Shown here: positions 49,587 through 60,394 of the stretch, piece after piece
Position numbering within the stretch: the stretch's first letter is position 1
Layout: the number at the start of each line of letters is the position of its first letter
Assembly: GCF_008710095.1 (NCBI RefSeq)
Contig: NZ_VYKJ01000011.1
Span: 151,897 to 215,896, forward strand
Reading direction: 5' to 3'
From: Affinibrenneria salicis
GTDB lineage: Bacteria; Pseudomonadota; Gammaproteobacteria; Enterobacterales; Enterobacteriaceae
Length of the DNA stretch: 64,000 bases
Notes under the pieces: generated by a model
Databases searched by the model: none
Told to the model about the DNA's origin: nothing
What the model saw: only the letters and a program-made list of their open reading frames with translations
Program-made: the position numbers and the translations under genes

Positions 49587-50996
49587 ATGTCCGCAGAACA
49601 TGTTTTGACGATGCTGAACGAACATGAGGTGAAATTCGTTGATTTACGTTTCACCGATACAAAAGGTAAAGAACAGCACGTCACCATTCCGGCTCATCAA
49701 GTCAATGCCGACTTCTTTGAAGAAGGCAAAATGTTTGATGGTTCCTCCATCGGTGGCTGGAAAGGCATTAATGAATCCGATATGGTGCTGATGCCAGACG
49801 CCAACACCGCTGTTATCGACCCGTTCTATGAAGAGTCAACGCTGATCATCCGCTGCGATATTCTGGAACCCGGCACGATGCAGGGCTACGACCGCGACCC
49901 GCGCTCTATCTCTAAACGCGCTGAAGATTTTCTGCGTTCTTCCGGTATCGCCGATTCCGTTCTGTTTGGACCGGAACCTGAGTTCTTCCTGTTTGACGAT
50001 GTTCGTTTCGCCAGCGGTATTTCCGGTTCCCACGTCGCTATCGATGATATCGAAGGCGCCTGGAACTCCGGCACCAAATATGAAGACGGCAACAAGGGTC
50101 ACCGTCCGGCGGTTAAAGGCGGCTATTTCCCGGTTCCCCCGGTTGATTCCTCGCAGGATATCCGTTCCACCATGTGTCTGACCATGGAAGAAATGGGCCT
50201 GGTTGTTGAAGCTCACCACCACGAAGTGGCCACTGCCGGCCAGAACGAAGTGGCTACCCGTTTCAACACCATGACCAAAAAAGCGGACGAAATTCAGATT
50301 TATAAGTACGTTGTTCACAACGTTGCTCACGCATTCGGCAAAACCGCGACCTTCATGCCGAAACCGATTTTCGGTGATAACGGTTCCGGTATGCACTGCC
50401 ACATGTCATTGACTAAAAACGGCGCCAACCTGTTCGCCGGCGACAAATACGGCGGCCTGTCTGAAACCGCGCTGTTCTACATCGGCGGCGTAATCAAACA
50501 CGCGAAGGCGATCAACGCCCTGGCCAACCCAACCACCAACTCGTACAAACGTCTGGTCCCGGGTTATGAAGCGCCGGTAATGCTGGCTTACTCCGCCCGT
50601 AACCGTTCCGCGTCCATCCGTATTCCGGTGGTATCCAGCCCGAAAGCGCGTCGTATCGAAGTTCGCTTCCCGGATCCGGCAGCCAACCCGTACCTGGCGT
50701 TCTCTGCGCTGCTGATGGCCGGCCTGGACGGCGTCATCAACAAAATCCATCCTGGCGATGCCATGGACAAAAACCTGTACGATCTGCCGCCGGAAGAAGC
50801 GAAAGAAATCCCGACCGTAGCAGGCTCACTGGAAGAAGCGCTGGCAGCCCTGGATGCTGACCGCGAATTCCTGACCCGCGGCGGCGTGTTCACCGACGAT
50901 TCTATCGATGCATATATCGCACTGCGCAAAGAAGAACTGGATCGCGTACGCATGACTCCGCACCCGGTTGAGTTCGAGCTGTACTACAGCGTCTAA
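49587..50996 (+). CDS. glnA: Glutamine synthetase, type I
   Basis: Dodecameric enzyme of 469 residues (same as E. coli) that makes glutamine from glutamate, ammonia and ATP. Motifs include [57 protein letters not shown] (ATP/metal site) and NRSASIRIP. The adenylylation site is Tyr398 in NLYDLPPEE, so regulation by GlnE is expected. CGGGAGAACC precedes ATG 49587. Upstream are a sigma-54 promoter and NtrC sites. First gene of glnA-glnL-glnG, with a terminator-like hairpin before glnL giving a short glnA transcript. Confidence 0.99.
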   Translation: MSAEHVLTMLNEHEVKFVDLRFTDTKGKEQHVTIPAHQVNADFFEEGKMFDGSSIGGWKGINESDMVLMPDANTAVIDPFYEESTLIIRCDILEPGTMQGYDRDPRSISKRAEDFLRSSGIADSVLFGPEPEFFLFDDVRFASGISGSHVAIDDIEGAWNSGTKYEDGNKGHRPAVKGGYFPVPPVDSSQDIRSTMCLTMEEMGLVVEAHHHEVATAGQNEVATRFNTMTKKADEIQIYKYVVHNVAHAFGKTATFMPKPIFGDNGSGMHCHMSLTKNGANLFAGDKYGGLSETALFYIGGVIKHAKAINALANPTTNSYKRLVPGYEAPVMLAYSARNRSASIRIPVVSSPKARRIEVRFPDPAANPYLAFSALLMAGLDGVINKIHPGDAMDKNLYDLPPEEAKEIPTVAGSLEEALAALDADREFLTRGGVFTDDSIDAYIALRKEELDRVRMTPHPVEFELYYSV

Positions 50997-51041
50997 AAGA
51001 ACAATTGCTTTAACGTTTTTTTGTTGCCGTGGAAACTTTTA

Positions 51042-51065
51042 GCCCATCCTCAGATGGGCTTTTTT
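51042..51065 (+). terminator. Rho-independent terminator downstream of glnA
   Basis: GCCCATC and GATGGGC pair around CTCA, followed by six T. It should end most glnA transcripts and leave lower read-through into glnL-glnG. In E. coli the 3' end made here is processed into the small RNA GlnZ. Confidence 0.9.
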
Positions 51066-51147
51066 CTCCACGCAGTGGCTATTCGATTCGCTGCGTGATT
51101 TTCATCCTACAGGATATATGCACCCAAACGGTGCGGGAGTCTGCGTT

Positions 51148-52197
51148 ATGGCAACAGGCACGCTGCCCGATGCTGGGCAGATCCTCAATTCACTGCTTAA
51201 CAGCATTTTATTGCTGGATAACGATCTGGCGATTCACTATTCCAATCCGGCAGCCCAGCAACTGCTGGCGCAAAGCTCGCGCAAACTATCAGGTGCGCCG
51301 TTACCCAACCTGCTCGGGTATTTCTCGCTCAACGTTGACCTGATGCGCGAAAGCCTGAACGCCGGGCAAGGCTTTACCGACAATGAAGTAACGCTGGTGG
51401 TTGAAGGGAAAGCGCATATTTTATCTCTCACTGCCCAGCGCTTGTCGGAATATTTTATCCTGCTGGAAATGGCGCCGATGGATAATCAACGCCGCCTCAG
51501 TCAGGAGCAACTACAGCAGGCTCAGCAGCAGGCCGCTCGCGATTTGGTCCGCGGCCTGGCGCATGAAATTAAAAACCCGCTCGGCGGATTGCGGGGCGCC
51601 GCACAATTACTGACCAAAGCGCTCCCCGACCCCACGCTGACGGAGTACACCAATGTCATTATTGAGCAGGCCGACCGGTTACGTAATCTGGTCGATCGTC
51701 TGCTGGGCCCTCAACAGCCGGGATTTCACGTTACCCAGAGTATTCACCAGGTGGCCGAGCGCGTTTTTAAGCTGGTTTCTCTGGAAAAACCGGCCAACGT
51801 GACCCTGGTCAGAGATTATGACCCCAGCCTGCCGGAGCTGACGCACGATCCGGAACAGATTGAACAGGTTCTGCTGAACATCACCCGCAACGCGCTGCAG
51901 GCGCTGGGTGAAAAGGGGGGAACCATCACGCTGCGTACCCGTACCGCGTTTCAGCTTACGCTACATGGCGTGCGCTATCGCCTGGCGGCCCGTATTGATA
52001 TCGAAGACGACGGGCCCGGCGTGCCGGCGCAGTTACAGGACACGCTGTTCTACCCGATGGTGAGCGGACGAGAAGGCGGAACCGGGCTGGGACTGTCCAT
52101 CGCCCGCAGTCTTATCGATCAGCACTCGGGTAAAATCGAATTCTACAGCTGGCCAGGTCATACCGAATTTTCGGTCTACCTGCCCATTCGTCAGTGA
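51148..52197 (+). CDS. glnL: Nitrogen regulation histidine kinase NtrB
   Basis: Cytoplasmic sensor of 349 residues (same as E. coli), starting ATG 51148 after GGGAG; an in-frame ATG at 51118 would add ten residues. A PAS domain lies at about 10-110 ([20 protein letters not shown]). The phosphorylated His139 is in [20 protein letters not shown]. ATPase boxes include [20 protein letters not shown] and [14 protein letters not shown]. It phosphorylates or dephosphorylates NtrC under control of the PII protein. glnG follows after eight bases. Confidence 0.98.
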   Translation: MATGTLPDAGQILNSLLNSILLLDNDLAIHYSNPAAQQLLAQSSRKLSGAPLPNLLGYFSLNVDLMRESLNAGQGFTDNEVTLVVEGKAHILSLTAQRLSEYFILLEMAPMDNQRRLSQEQLQQAQQQAARDLVRGLAHEIKNPLGGLRGAAQLLTKALPDPTLTEYTNVIIEQADRLRNLVDRLLGPQQPGFHVTQSIHQVAERVFKLVSLEKPANVTLVRDYDPSLPELTHDPEQIEQVLLNITRNALQALGEKGGTITLRTRTAFQLTLHGVRYRLAARIDIEDDGPGVPAQLQDTLFYPMVSGREGGTGLGLSIARSLIDQHSGKIEFYSWPGHTEFSVYLPIRQ

Positions 52198-52205
52198 GGT
52201 TCACG

Positions 52206-53618
52206 ATGCAACGAGGGATAGTCTGGATTGTTGACGACGATAGCTCCATTCGTTGGGTGCTGGAACGCGCGCTAACGGGTGCGGGTTTAACCTGTGCCAC
52301 TTTTGATAACGGAAGCCAGGTATTAAGCGCCCTGAATACCCAAACGCCGGATGTGCTGTTATCCGACATTCGTATGCCGGGAATGGACGGGCTGGCGCTT
52401 TTGCAGCAAATAAAAGTGCGTCAGCCGACGCTACCCGTCATCATCATGACCGCCCATTCCGATCTGGATGCCGCCGTCAGCGCTTATCAACAGGGCGCCT
52501 TTGATTACTTACCCAAACCCTTTGATATAGATGAAGCGGTTGCGCTGGTTGAACGAGCGATCAGCCACTATCTCGAACAGCAGCAGCCGGTTCGCAGCCA
52601 GCCGATTAGCGGCCCCACCACGGATATCATCGGTGAGGCGCCGGCAATGCAGGATGTGTTCCGCATCATCGGCCGGCTCTCGCGCTCCTCGATCAGCGTG
52701 CTGATCAACGGCGAGTCCGGTACCGGTAAGGAACTGGTAGCGCATGCCCTGCACCGCCACAGTCCGCGCGCCAAAGCGCCGTTTATCGCTCTGAATATGG
52801 CGGCTATTCCCAAGGATTTGATCGAGTCCGAGCTGTTTGGTCACGAAAAAGGGGCGTTCACCGGCGCGAACCAGATTCGTCAGGGGCGCTTTGAGCAGGC
52901 AGACGGCGGCACGCTGTTCCTGGACGAAATCGGCGATATGCCGCTTGATGTGCAGACCCGCTTGCTGCGCGTGCTGGCCGACGGCCAGTTCTACCGGGTC
53001 GGCGGATACGCCGCGGTCAAAGTGGATGTGCGCATTATTGCCGCGACGCACCAGAATCTGGAACAGCGCGTGCAGGAAGGAAAATTCCGCGAGGATCTGT
53101 TCCACCGTCTCAATGTGATACGCGTTCATCTGCCTCCGCTGCGCGAGCGACGCGAAGATATCCCCCGCCTGGCCCGTTATTTCCTGCAGGCGACGGCCAA
53201 AGAGTTGGGCGTAGAGCCGAAAAACCTGCACCCGGAAACCGAAGCGGCGCTGACCCGGCTGCCGTGGCCGGGTAATGTCCGCCAGCTGGAGAACACCTGT
53301 CGCTGGCTGACGGTGATGGCCGCCGGACAGGAAGTGCTGATTCAGGATCTGCCGCCGGAGCTGTTCGAAAGTTCCGTACCCGATTCGCCGGTCAGCACGC
53401 TGCCGGACAGTTGGGCCACGCTGCTGGCGCAGTGGGCCGATCGGGCGCTGCGTTCCGGTCATCAAAACCTGCTGGCCGACGCGCAGCCGGAAATGGAACG
53501 CACCCTGCTGACTACGGCGCTGCGCCATACCCAGGGGCATAAACAGGAAGCCGCGCGGCTGTTGGGATGGGGACGCAATACGCTGACCAGAAAGCTCAAA
53601 GAGCTGGGCATGGAGTAG
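52206..53618 (+). CDS. glnG: Nitrogen regulation response regulator NtrC
   Basis: Sigma-54 enhancer-binding protein of 470 residues (E. coli 469). ATG 52206 follows GAGGTTCACG; an in-frame ATG at 52194 overlaps glnL. The receiver domain has [12 protein letters not shown] and phosphorylated Asp54 ([12 protein letters not shown]). The AAA+ domain has Walker [15 protein letters not shown] sigma-54 contact loop and Walker [10 protein letters not shown]. The C-terminal Fis-like helix-turn-helix ends [20 protein letters not shown]. It activates glnA and other nitrogen genes. Confidence 0.98.
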   Translation: MQRGIVWIVDDDSSIRWVLERALTGAGLTCATFDNGSQVLSALNTQTPDVLLSDIRMPGMDGLALLQQIKVRQPTLPVIIMTAHSDLDAAVSAYQQGAFDYLPKPFDIDEAVALVERAISHYLEQQQPVRSQPISGPTTDIIGEAPAMQDVFRIIGRLSRSSISVLINGESGTGKELVAHALHRHSPRAKAPFIALNMAAIPKDLIESELFGHEKGAFTGANQIRQGRFEQADGGTLFLDEIGDMPLDVQTRLLRVLADGQFYRVGGYAAVKVDVRIIAATHQNLEQRVQEGKFREDLFHRLNVIRVHLPPLRERREDIPRLARYFLQATAKELGVEPKNLHPETEAALTRLPWPGNVRQLENTCRWLTVMAAGQEVLIQDLPPELFESSVPDSPVSTLPDSWATLLAQWADRALRSGHQNLLADAQPEMERTLLTTALRHTQGHKQEAARLLGWGRNTLTRKLKELGME

Positions 53619-53762
53619 AAAACGATGCCGCGGCGGCGCGGCCGACGCGCCTCCTGAATCAGGCGATAAAAAGTACAGTCTGGCGCACGAAATTATCGCC
53701 TCTGGCTCTTTACATGCAGGGGATCAGCAGTATGATCGTGTCGCTGATTCGGGAGGAAAACC

Positions 53763-53885
53763 ATGCTGGATTCACTGATTTCCGTAGTGACGCATGGCGC
53801 TGAGATCGGTTCTGCGGCTGCTCATACGCCGCAAACCGCACTTGCCGCTGTGCTATGCGCTGCGCTGATTAACTTCTTTAGTTGA
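53763..53885 (+). CDS. yshB: Small membrane protein YshB family
   Basis: A 40-residue ORF starting MLDSLISVVTHGAEIGSAAA and ending with AVLCAALINFFS. E. coli YshB (36 residues) sits at the same place between glnG and hemN, starts MLES and shares the HTPQTA(V/L)AAVLCAA core and FS end. GGGAGG lies seven bases before ATG 53763, a very strong ribosome binding site. One hydrophobic C-terminal helix suggests membrane insertion. Linked in relatives to intracellular stress; the molecular role is unknown. The terminator at 53899-53933 follows. Confidence 0.9.
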   Translation: MLDSLISVVTHGAEIGSAAAHTPQTALAAVLCAALINFFS

Positions 53886-53898
53886 TGCATTGTTGAAA

Positions 53899-53933
53899 CA
53901 GAGGGGCGCTGACCCACAGGTAGCGCCCCTCTG
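53899..53933. terminator. Terminator hairpin between yshB and hemN
   Basis: A perfect 12-bp stem CAGAGGGGCGCT / AGCGCCCCTCTG with an 11-base loop. The T runs are short on both strands (GTTCC; GTTTC). It lies between convergent yshB and hemN and could serve both. Confidence 0.75.
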
Positions 53934-53982
53934 TTCCGGCAGGCTATTATCGCGCCGCCGCTTTCCGCATCGTCTCCGGCCG

Positions 53983-55356
53983 CTAAATCACCCGCGAAAA
54001 CTGCTGTTCCCGCACCTTATTGCGCAGATAAAGATCGAAACACATACAGATATTGCGGATCAGCAGGCGCCCTTTCGGCGTGACGCGCAGCGCCGTATCG
54101 GTCTGAGCGACCAGACCATCGGCCACCAGCGGCTGCAGCAAGCGCAAATCATCGGCGAAATAGCGCTGGAAATCGATAGGATACCGCGCCTCTATCGCCG
54201 CGAAATCGAGCTGAAAATTACAAATAAGGCTTTTAATCACATCGCGCCGCAGACAGTCGTCGTTGGTTAACGCCAGCCCGCGCCATAGTCCATTGCCGCT
54301 TTGCCGCACTTGAGCGTAATAGTCTTTCAACACCTTCTGGTTTTGCGCATAACTATCACCGATCATACTAATCGCCGACACGCCCATACCAAGCAGCTCG
54401 CAATCGCCCTGAGTAGTATACCCCTGGAAATTGCGATGCAGTCGCCCGGCCCGCTGCGCCTGCGCCAGTTCATCATCCGGCCGGGCGAAATGGTCCATAC
54501 CGATAAACTGGTAGCCGGCATCGGTTAAGGTCTGAATCGTCTGCTGCAGAATAGCCAGCTTTTGCGCCGCGTCGGGCAAATCCTCAGACTTGATTTTACG
54601 CTGTGCCGCAAACAGTTCCGGCAGATGCGCATAGTTAAAAACGCTGAGGCGATGTGGGGCAAGTTCGATTACCCGCCGCAGAGTAAAAGCGAAACTTTCC
54701 GGCGTCTGGCGCGGCAGACCATAAATCAAATCGATATTGGTGGAAGTGAATCCCTGCGCCTTCGCCCGCTTAATCAGGGCGAAAATAAAGTCCTCATCCT
54801 GCTCGCGGTTCACCAACCGTTGAACCTGTTTATTGAAATCCTGCACCCCCATACTCAGCCGGTTAAACCCCTGCCGGCGCAGGAAATCGATAATATCCAG
54901 CTCAATTTCGCGCGGGTCGAGCTCAAGGGAAAGCTCCGCCTGAGGATCAAAGGCAAATTGTTCGCGCAGCAAAGCTACCAGCCGGCCTATTTGCGCCTGA
55001 TTCAACCAGGTGGGCGTGCCGCCGCCCCAGTGCATTTGCGTTACTGTACGGCCGGCGAACAGCGGCGCCCGCTGCCTGATTTCCTGCTCCAGCACGTCAA
55101 GGTACTCGTCGGCCTTATGCCGCTGACGCGTCACCAGTTTATTACAGCCGCAAAAGTAGCACAGGCGGTGGCAGAACGGGATATGGATGTAGAGCGACAG
55201 CGGCCGCTGTGGATAACGGCCAACCGCCTGTAGAAAAGCGCGCTCATCGTAGCGCTGATTAAACTCCAGCGCGGTGGGATAGGAGGTATAGCGCGGTCCT
55301 GAATAATTATATTTTTGAATCAGGGCCAGATCCCAGTCGACTCTCTGCTCAGACAT
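53983..55356 (-). CDS. hemN: Oxygen-independent coproporphyrinogen III dehydrogenase HemN
   Basis: Radical SAM enzyme of 457 residues (same as E. coli) that oxidatively decarboxylates coproporphyrinogen III in anaerobic haem synthesis. The iron-sulphur motif is Cys62, Cys66, Cys69 (CHRLCYFCGC), then HWGGGTPTWL. The family's N-terminal YTSYPTALEF and C-terminal RNICMCFDLYL are present. AAGGAAG precedes ATG 55356. It starts four bases after a 58-codon ORF and probably shares a transcript with yihI. Confidence 0.98.
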   Translation of the reverse strand: MSEQRVDWDLALIQKYNYSGPRYTSYPTALEFNQRYDERAFLQAVGRYPQRPLSLYIHIPFCHRLCYFCGCNKLVTRQRHKADEYLDVLEQEIRQRAPLFAGRTVTQMHWGGGTPTWLNQAQIGRLVALLREQFAFDPQAELSLELDPREIELDIIDFLRRQGFNRLSMGVQDFNKQVQRLVNREQDEDFIFALIKRAKAQGFTSTNIDLIYGLPRQTPESFAFTLRRVIELAPHRLSVFNYAHLPELFAAQRKIKSEDLPDAAQKLAILQQTIQTLTDAGYQFIGMDHFARPDDELAQAQRAGRLHRNFQGYTTQGDCELLGMGVSAISMIGDSYAQNQKVLKDYYAQVRQSGNGLWRGLALTNDDCLRRDVIKSLICNFQLDFAAIEARYPIDFQRYFADDLRLLQPLVADGLVAQTDTALRVTPKGRLLIRNICMCFDLYLRNKVREQQFSRVI

Positions 55357-55360
55357 GTGC

Positions 55361-55537
55361 TCACTTCCTTCGATCTTTTCTTCTGCCAGATCGCTTTATC
55401 GGTAAAGGTCGCCGCGGTCTGTTAATCGTGGCGCGTATCACGCGTTTTTTCCGCTGCGATAAGCGCCATAGTTTACCTGACAGCCAGAGCAGATAACACA
55501 CAGTCACCAGGGTTATCAGCAGAAACAGCCATTTCAC
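55361..55537 (-). CDS. Predicted 58-residue single-helix membrane protein with basic tail
   Basis: Not a recognised gene. A GTG at 55537, three bases after the yihI stop, opens a frame that ends TGA at 55361-55363, four bases before the hemN ATG. The protein starts MKWLFLLITLVTVCYLLWLS, one membrane helix at about 3-20, followed by a strongly basic tail (LSQRKKRVIRATINRPRRP and ending GRRKDRRK). There is no good ribosome binding site, so it would need coupling to yihI. The tight packing between both neighbours supports a real gene. It could be a relic of a larger membrane protein found between these genes in other gamma-proteobacteria. Confidence 0.55.
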   Translation of the reverse strand: MKWLFLLITLVTVCYLLWLSGKLWRLSQRKKRVIRATINRPRRPLPIKRSGRRKDRRK

Positions 55538-55540
55538 TGC

Positions 55541-56062
55541 TTAAAAAACATCTTTCGGATGATTACGTTTGAGCAGTTGCAGCATATCCTCCTGCTCATC
55601 CTCTTCGTCATCGTCCCCCAGCTCAATACCCAGCAGCTCCATCAGCGTATCGATACGGTCCAGCGTCTTATCCACCCACGCCTGCTCTTCCATACTTAAC
55701 GTTTCGCCGTTATCCAACCGATCCAGAAGCGCATCCAGCCGGCTATCGTTTTCCAGCAGCGTTAACTCTTCCTGAGGCGATAGCGTTTGGGCCGGCACGG
55801 CAGGCGTTTTTTTCACGGCTGGCGTGCGTTTAGCGGATTCAACCAGCAGCTGCACCGGTTTTTTGCTGCCGATACGCGGATCGCTGGCTTTACTCCCGTT
55901 CCCCGCGTTTCCTGCCTGAGAACCGCCGCCCTGCGCCCGGCTGCCCGGTTGATTGCCGCGGTGCTTTTTCTTCTGCTTACGCTCGCGCGCTTCCCGATCC
56001 AGCTCTTCGCGGGATTTTCTTTTAATTTTAGGCCGACGCGGCCCTTTAGCTTGCTGGTTCAT
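55541..56062 (-). CDS. yihI: Der GTPase-activating protein YihI
   Basis: Protein of 173 residues (E. coli 169) that stimulates the GTPase Der and so limits 50S ribosome assembly. It has a very basic N-terminal half (RRPKIKRKSREELDREARER, KQKKKHRG), a low-complexity Gly/Ala middle, and an acidic helical C-terminal half (LLENDSRLDALLDRLDNGE, ELGDDDEEDEQEDMLQLLKR). ATG 56062 is divergent from engB, another ribosome-assembly GTPase gene. Confidence 0.95.
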   Translation of the reverse strand: MNQQAKGPRRPKIKRKSREELDREARERKQKKKHRGNQPGSRAQGGGSQAGNAGNGSKASDPRIGSKKPVQLLVESAKRTPAVKKTPAVPAQTLSPQEELTLLENDSRLDALLDRLDNGETLSMEEQAWVDKTLDRIDTLMELLGIELGDDDEEDEQEDMLQLLKRNHPKDVF

Positions 56063-56285
56063 AACTTCGCTCTCAGGTTCAGATAAACGGATAAAGCTGC
56101 TGCGGCGGAATCTAGCAGAAAGCCCGACAAGAAAAAAGCGCTCAAACCGTCGCCGGCCGCTTTTTACCAGCGAGAGTCGGCACGGCTGACCAGACCCAAG
56201 CCGGCGCCGCAGAGAAACCCCGCATTTTATCTTCAGTTACAGGTATAATCGCTGTCCAGACATTGTTCCAGACAGGGCAGAAATT

Positions 56286-56921
56286 GTGACTAACCAGTAT
56301 AACTACCATATGACGCATTTCGTCATCAGCGCTCCCGATATTCGCCATTTGCCGGTTGATAGTGGTATTGAAGTCGCCTTTGCCGGGCGTTCCAACGCCG
56401 GCAAGTCCAGCGCCCTGAACACCCTGACGAATCAAAAGAGCCTGGCCAGAACCAGTAAAACCCCAGGCCGCACCCAGCTGATCAACCTGTTTGAGGTCAC
56501 AGAGGGCGTTCGCCTGGTCGATCTGCCGGGCTACGGCTACGCGGAGGTTCCGGAAGAGGTTAAAAAGAAATGGCAGCGGGCGCTGGGCGAATATCTGCAA
56601 AAACGCAACAGTCTGAAAGGGCTGGTCGTGCTAATGGATATTCGTCACCCGCTCAAAGATCTCGATCAACAAATGATCGAGTGGGCGGTGGCGGCGCAGT
56701 TGCCGATCCTGCTGCTGCTGACTAAAGCCGATAAGCTGGCTTCCGGCGCCGCCAAAGCCCAGCTGAAGGCCGTACGCGAAGCCGTACAGCCCTTTATGGG
56801 CGATATCGAGGTGGAAGCTTTCTCATCGCTCAAAAAAGTTGGCGTCGACAAACTGCGGCTGAAGCTCGACGGCTGGTTTAGTTCGCTGGGCGATGATGGA
56901 CAAGCGGCAGACGCAGAGTAA
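56286..56921 (+). CDS. engB: Ribosome biogenesis GTP-binding protein EngB (YihA/YsxC)
   Basis: Essential GTPase of 211 residues (E. coli 210) for 50S subunit assembly and cell division. It begins with GTG at 56286. G1 is GRSNAGKSS (34-42), the switch region [20 protein letters not shown]3 [12 protein letters not shown]4 TKADKL and G5 FSSLKK. A -10-like TATAAT at 56244-56249 gives a short leader. It is convergent with spf. Confidence 0.98.
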   Translation: MTNQYNYHMTHFVISAPDIRHLPVDSGIEVAFAGRSNAGKSSALNTLTNQKSLARTSKTPGRTQLINLFEVTEGVRLVDLPGYGYAEVPEEVKKKWQRALGEYLQKRNSLKGLVVLMDIRHPLKDLDQQMIEWAVAAQLPILLLLTKADKLASGAAKAQLKAVREAVQPFMGDIEVEAFSSLKKVGVDKLRLKLDGWFSSLGDDGQAADAE

Positions 56922-56984
56922 TCCGGCGCTGCGCGGACTGATGCCGCCGGATAATGCGGCTCAGTCTCCCGCTGACAAAAGCCC

Positions 56985-57093
56985 AATAAAAAACGCCCCG
57001 GTCATGAATGACCGGGGCGGCTAATATTCAGCCAAATCCGATTACGTGAAGTAAAAGGTCTGAAAGATAGAACATCTTACCTCTGTACCCTAC
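56985..57093 (-). ncRNA. spf: Spot 42 small RNA
   Basis: A 109-nt RNA on the minus strand, the E. coli length, starting GTAGGGTACAGAGGTAAGAT and continuing GTTCTATCTTTCAGACC. The conserved unstructured segments that pair with targets are kept, and it ends in the terminator stem CGCCCCGGTCAT/ATGACCGGGGCG with six T (56988-56993). It lies between polA and engB as in E. coli. Spot 42 is an Hfq-dependent regulator of secondary carbon source genes and is repressed by CRP-cAMP. Confidence 0.98.
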
Positions 57094-57238
57094 AACTTCA
57101 CTTTACCTCATTTTTTCGCCAGAAAAAAGTTTTTTTGTAGTTTACTTACACAAAAATTTTGCTTCATTGTGGATAAAGTTAAACTGCATCACATTATCAT
57201 GTTGCTAAATTACAAAAAAAGAACAACTTATCGCCCGC

Positions 57239-60025
57239 TTAGTGCGCCTGATCCCAGTTTTCACCGGTGCCGATATCAACCCGCAACGGCACGGCCAGCT
57301 GCAGACTGCTTTCCATTAACGTTTTGATTTTCTCCCTGGATTCATCCAGAGCCGACTCATGCACTTCAAACACCAGCTCATCGTGTACCTGCATGATCAT
57401 ATTCACCCGTGGCTGATCCCGCAGTAGCCAGCCATCAATAGCGATCATGGCGCGTTTAATAATATCCGCCGCCGTACCTTGCATCGGCGCGTTGATGGCG
57501 GCGCGCTCGGCCGCCTTACGACTCATAACATTGCGCGATGTGATGTCGGGCAGATAGAGCCGTCGGCCATCCAGCGTCGAAACGTAACCCTGCTCCGCCG
57601 CCTGCTGGCGAGTTCTTTCCATATAGTCCTGTACGCCCGGATAACGCTCGAAATAGAGGTTCATATACTTCTGCGCCTCATTGCGCGGGATATTCAGCTG
57701 ACGGGCCAGGCCGAAGGCGCTCATGCCGTAAATCAGCCCGAAGTTAATCGCCTTTGCGCTACGCCGCTGTTCCGACGTCACCTTATCCAGCGGCTGACCA
57801 AACACCTCGGCGGCGGTTGCCCGGTGAATATCCAGCCCTTCGGCAAAAGCGTCTAATAACCCTTTATCGCGCGACAGGTGAGCCATAATGCGCAGTTCGA
57901 TCTGAGAGTAGTCCGCGGCCAGGATGCAGTACTCGTCCGGCGCAATAAACGCCTGGCGGATACGGCGGCCTTCATCATTGCGCACCGGAATATTTTGCAG
58001 GTTGGGATCGCTGGACGACAGCCGTCCGGTAGCCGTCACCGCCTGATGATAAGAGGTGTGCACCCTTTTGGTCAGCGGATTGATCATCTGCGGCAGTTTA
58101 TCGGTGTAGGTCGATTTCAGCTTAGCCAGACCGCGATACTCCAGCAGCAGCTTCGGCAACGGGTAATCCAGCGCCAGCTCGGCCAGCACCTCTTCGTTGG
58201 TCGATGGCGCGCCTTTCGGCGTTTTTTTCAGGACCGGCAGCTTCTGCTTATCGTACAAAATAGCCTGGAGCTGTTTGGGCGAAGAAAGGTTGAACTCTTC
58301 GCCGGCCAGTTCGTACGCACCGACTTCCAGTTCGGCCAGTCGGGCGGTCAATTCGCGCGAGTGCTGCGCCAGAATAGACGGATCGATGAGCACGCCTGTA
58401 CGCTCCATACGCGACAACACCGGCACCAGCGGCATATCGATGTCCTGAAAGACCCGACGCAGGTCGTCGCTTTGCTGTAATTTAGCCCACATGTTTTCAT
58501 GCAGGCGCAGCGTAACGTCGGCATCTTCCGCGGCATAGGGCGATGCCTGCTCCAGCGCAATCTGATTAAACGTCAACTGGCCTTTACCTTTGCCGGCAAT
58601 CTCTTCGAAGGTAATGGTGGTGTGCTTAAGATACCGCGCCGACAGGCTATCCATATCGTGCCGCCCGGCCACGCTGTCCAACACGTAGGACTCCAGCATG
58701 GTGTCGAAAGCGATGCCGCGCAGTTCAATGCCATAGCGCAGCAGAACGCCGCGATCGAACTTGAGATTCTGCCCGACTTTAAGCAGCGTCTCGTCTTCCA
58801 GCAGCGGTTTGAACAACGCCAGAACCAGGTCCCGATCCAGCTGCGGCGGCGCATCAAGATAATCATGGGCCAATGGCAGATAGGCCGCTTCACCGGGCGT
58901 AACGGCAAAGGAGATACCAATCAGGTTGGTGCTGATCGTATCCAGGCTATCGGTTTCCGTATCGAAGGCAAATACCTTCGCCTTTTTCAGCCGCTCAATC
59001 CACGTCATTAACGTCGGCTCATCCAGAATGGTGACATAGCCCTCGGCTGACAGCGCCGTCGCCTGCGGCTCGTCATCGTCGACCGGCGCAGCGACGTTAG
59101 ACGACTGAGCCGGTGCGCCGCCTTTTTTCGCCTGTAGCCATCTCCCCGACTCGAGATCGGATAACCAGCGTTTAAATTCATAGCGACCGAACAACGAGTG
59201 AAGTTCTTCCACATTGGGTTCGCTGACCGTCAGTTGCTCACAGGTCAGTTCCAGTTCGACATCCGTTTTGATGGTCGCCAGTTGATAAGAGAGGTAGGCG
59301 ACCTCCTTATGCTGCTCAAGCTTCGGCGCCATGGTCTTCGCGCCGCGGAAGGAGAGCCCGGCGATCTGATCCAGGCTGGCGTAAATCGTATCCAGCCCGC
59401 CCACGCCCTGAAGCAGCGCCTGAGCGGTCTTTTCGCCCACGCCGGGCACGCCGGGAATATTGTCCGAGGCGTCTCCCATCAGCGCGAGAAAATCAATCAT
59501 CAGTTCCGGTGGAATACCATATTTATCACAGACTTCCTGCGGCCCAAGAACCGTATTATTCATGGTATTAATCAGCGTGATGTTGGGCGTCACCAACTGC
59601 GCCATGTCTTTATCGCCGGTGCTGATCAGCACCGACAGCCCGGCTTTTTCCGCCTGTAGCGCTAATGTCCCGATGACATCGTCAGCCTCCACGCCGGAAA
59701 CCGCCAGCAGGGGCAGCCCCATCGCCCTGACCATGTCGTGCAACGGCACTATCTGAGCGCGAAGATCGTCCGGCATCGGCGGCCGGTGCGCTTTGTAGTT
59801 CTCAAACAGCTCATCACGAAACGTTTTCCCTTTGGCATCGAAAACGACGGCAACATGGCTGGGATGATATTGCAGCAACAGGCTGCGCAACATATTCAGC
59901 ACACCATACATAGCGCCAGTGGGTTCACCCGCACTGTTGGTGAGAGGAGGAAACGCGTGGTACGCACGGTACAGATAGGAGGAACCGTCTACCAGAATTA
60001 AAGGATTTTCTGCAATCTTAGCCAT
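57239..60025 (-). CDS. polA: DNA polymerase I
   Basis: Repair and Okazaki-fragment polymerase of 928 residues, the E. coli length. The 5'-3' exonuclease domain is at about 1-300 ([30 protein letters not shown]), the 3'-5' exonuclease at 325-520 ([11 protein letters not shown]), and the polymerase at 520-928 with motif [10 protein letters not shown], motif [17 protein letters not shown] and motif [12 protein letters not shown]. spf lies just downstream. In E. coli yihG and yihF follow polA upstream of dsbA; they are absent here. Confidence 0.99.
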   Translation of the reverse strand: MAKIAENPLILVDGSSYLYRAYHAFPPLTNSAGEPTGAMYGVLNMLRSLLLQYHPSHVAVVFDAKGKTFRDELFENYKAHRPPMPDDLRAQIVPLHDMVRAMGLPLLAVSGVEADDVIGTLALQAEKAGLSVLISTGDKDMAQLVTPNITLINTMNNTVLGPQEVCDKYGIPPELMIDFLALMGDASDNIPGVPGVGEKTAQALLQGVGGLDTIYASLDQIAGLSFRGAKTMAPKLEQHKEVAYLSYQLATIKTDVELELTCEQLTVSEPNVEELHSLFGRYEFKRWLSDLESGRWLQAKKGGAPAQSSNVAAPVDDDEPQATALSAEGYVTILDEPTLMTWIERLKKAKVFAFDTETDSLDTISTNLIGISFAVTPGEAAYLPLAHDYLDAPPQLDRDLVLALFKPLLEDETLLKVGQNLKFDRGVLLRYGIELRGIAFDTMLESYVLDSVAGRHDMDSLSARYLKHTTITFEEIAGKGKGQLTFNQIALEQASPYAAEDADVTLRLHENMWAKLQQSDDLRRVFQDIDMPLVPVLSRMERTGVLIDPSILAQHSRELTARLAELEVGAYELAGEEFNLSSPKQLQAILYDKQKLPVLKKTPKGAPSTNEEVLAELALDYPLPKLLLEYRGLAKLKSTYTDKLPQMINPLTKRVHTSYHQAVTATGRLSSSDPNLQNIPVRNDEGRRIRQAFIAPDEYCILAADYSQIELRIMAHLSRDKGLLDAFAEGLDIHRATAAEVFGQPLDKVTSEQRRSAKAINFGLIYGMSAFGLARQLNIPRNEAQKYMNLYFERYPGVQDYMERTRQQAAEQGYVSTLDGRRLYLPDITSRNVMSRKAAERAAINAPMQGTAADIIKRAMIAIDGWLLRDQPRVNMIMQVHDELVFEVHESALDESREKIKTLMESSLQLAVPLRVDIGTGENWDQAH

Positions 60026-60352
60026 AGCCTGTCATGATCGTTGTTGCCAGTCGGGGTACTAAGGATGCCATAGCTGACGTAAAGAGACGAACGCTAACGC
60101 AAGAGACGGGCGTTTTTTGCACGGCGCATCGCGCCGGCTCACCCTGTGGATAACTTTGTGTATAAAAATACAATCAAATTATAATCAGGCGAAGAAATCA
60201 ATATTAATATTTATTTTATTATTAAATATCAATACATTGATTGTTTTTTCTGCAGTTTTCCTTGTCAGAAAAATATCATTGTTTTTGTGGATAGGCCTTT
60301 ATTGTTTAATCAGCCGTAAAGCAGTGATGCAAAAAAATAAAAGCGAATGAGG
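60026..60352. other. AT-rich polA upstream region
   Basis: About 330 bases, very AT-rich at 60160-60350, which must hold the leftward polA promoter. One frame (60117-60350) reads as a hydrophobic peptide, but this is what an A/T-rich segment gives by chance and it has no ribosome binding site. Nothing remains of yihF or yihG. Confidence 0.45.
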
Positions 60353-60384
60353 GAAAAAAAACGCCGGTAATTACCGGCGTTTTC
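60353..60384 (-). terminator. Rho-independent terminator of dsbA
   Basis: A perfect palindrome AACGCCGGTAA/TTACCGGCGTT (60360-60381) with eight T on the minus strand after it. It lies 13 bases downstream of the dsbA stop. Confidence 0.9.
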
Positions 60385-60394
60385 GGGCTACGTC

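Noticed and set aside
60117..60350. 77-codon hydrophobic ORF upstream of polA
   Set aside because: It arises from a very AT-rich segment, lacks a ribosome binding site, and has no resemblance to yihF, yihG or other proteins at this locus.
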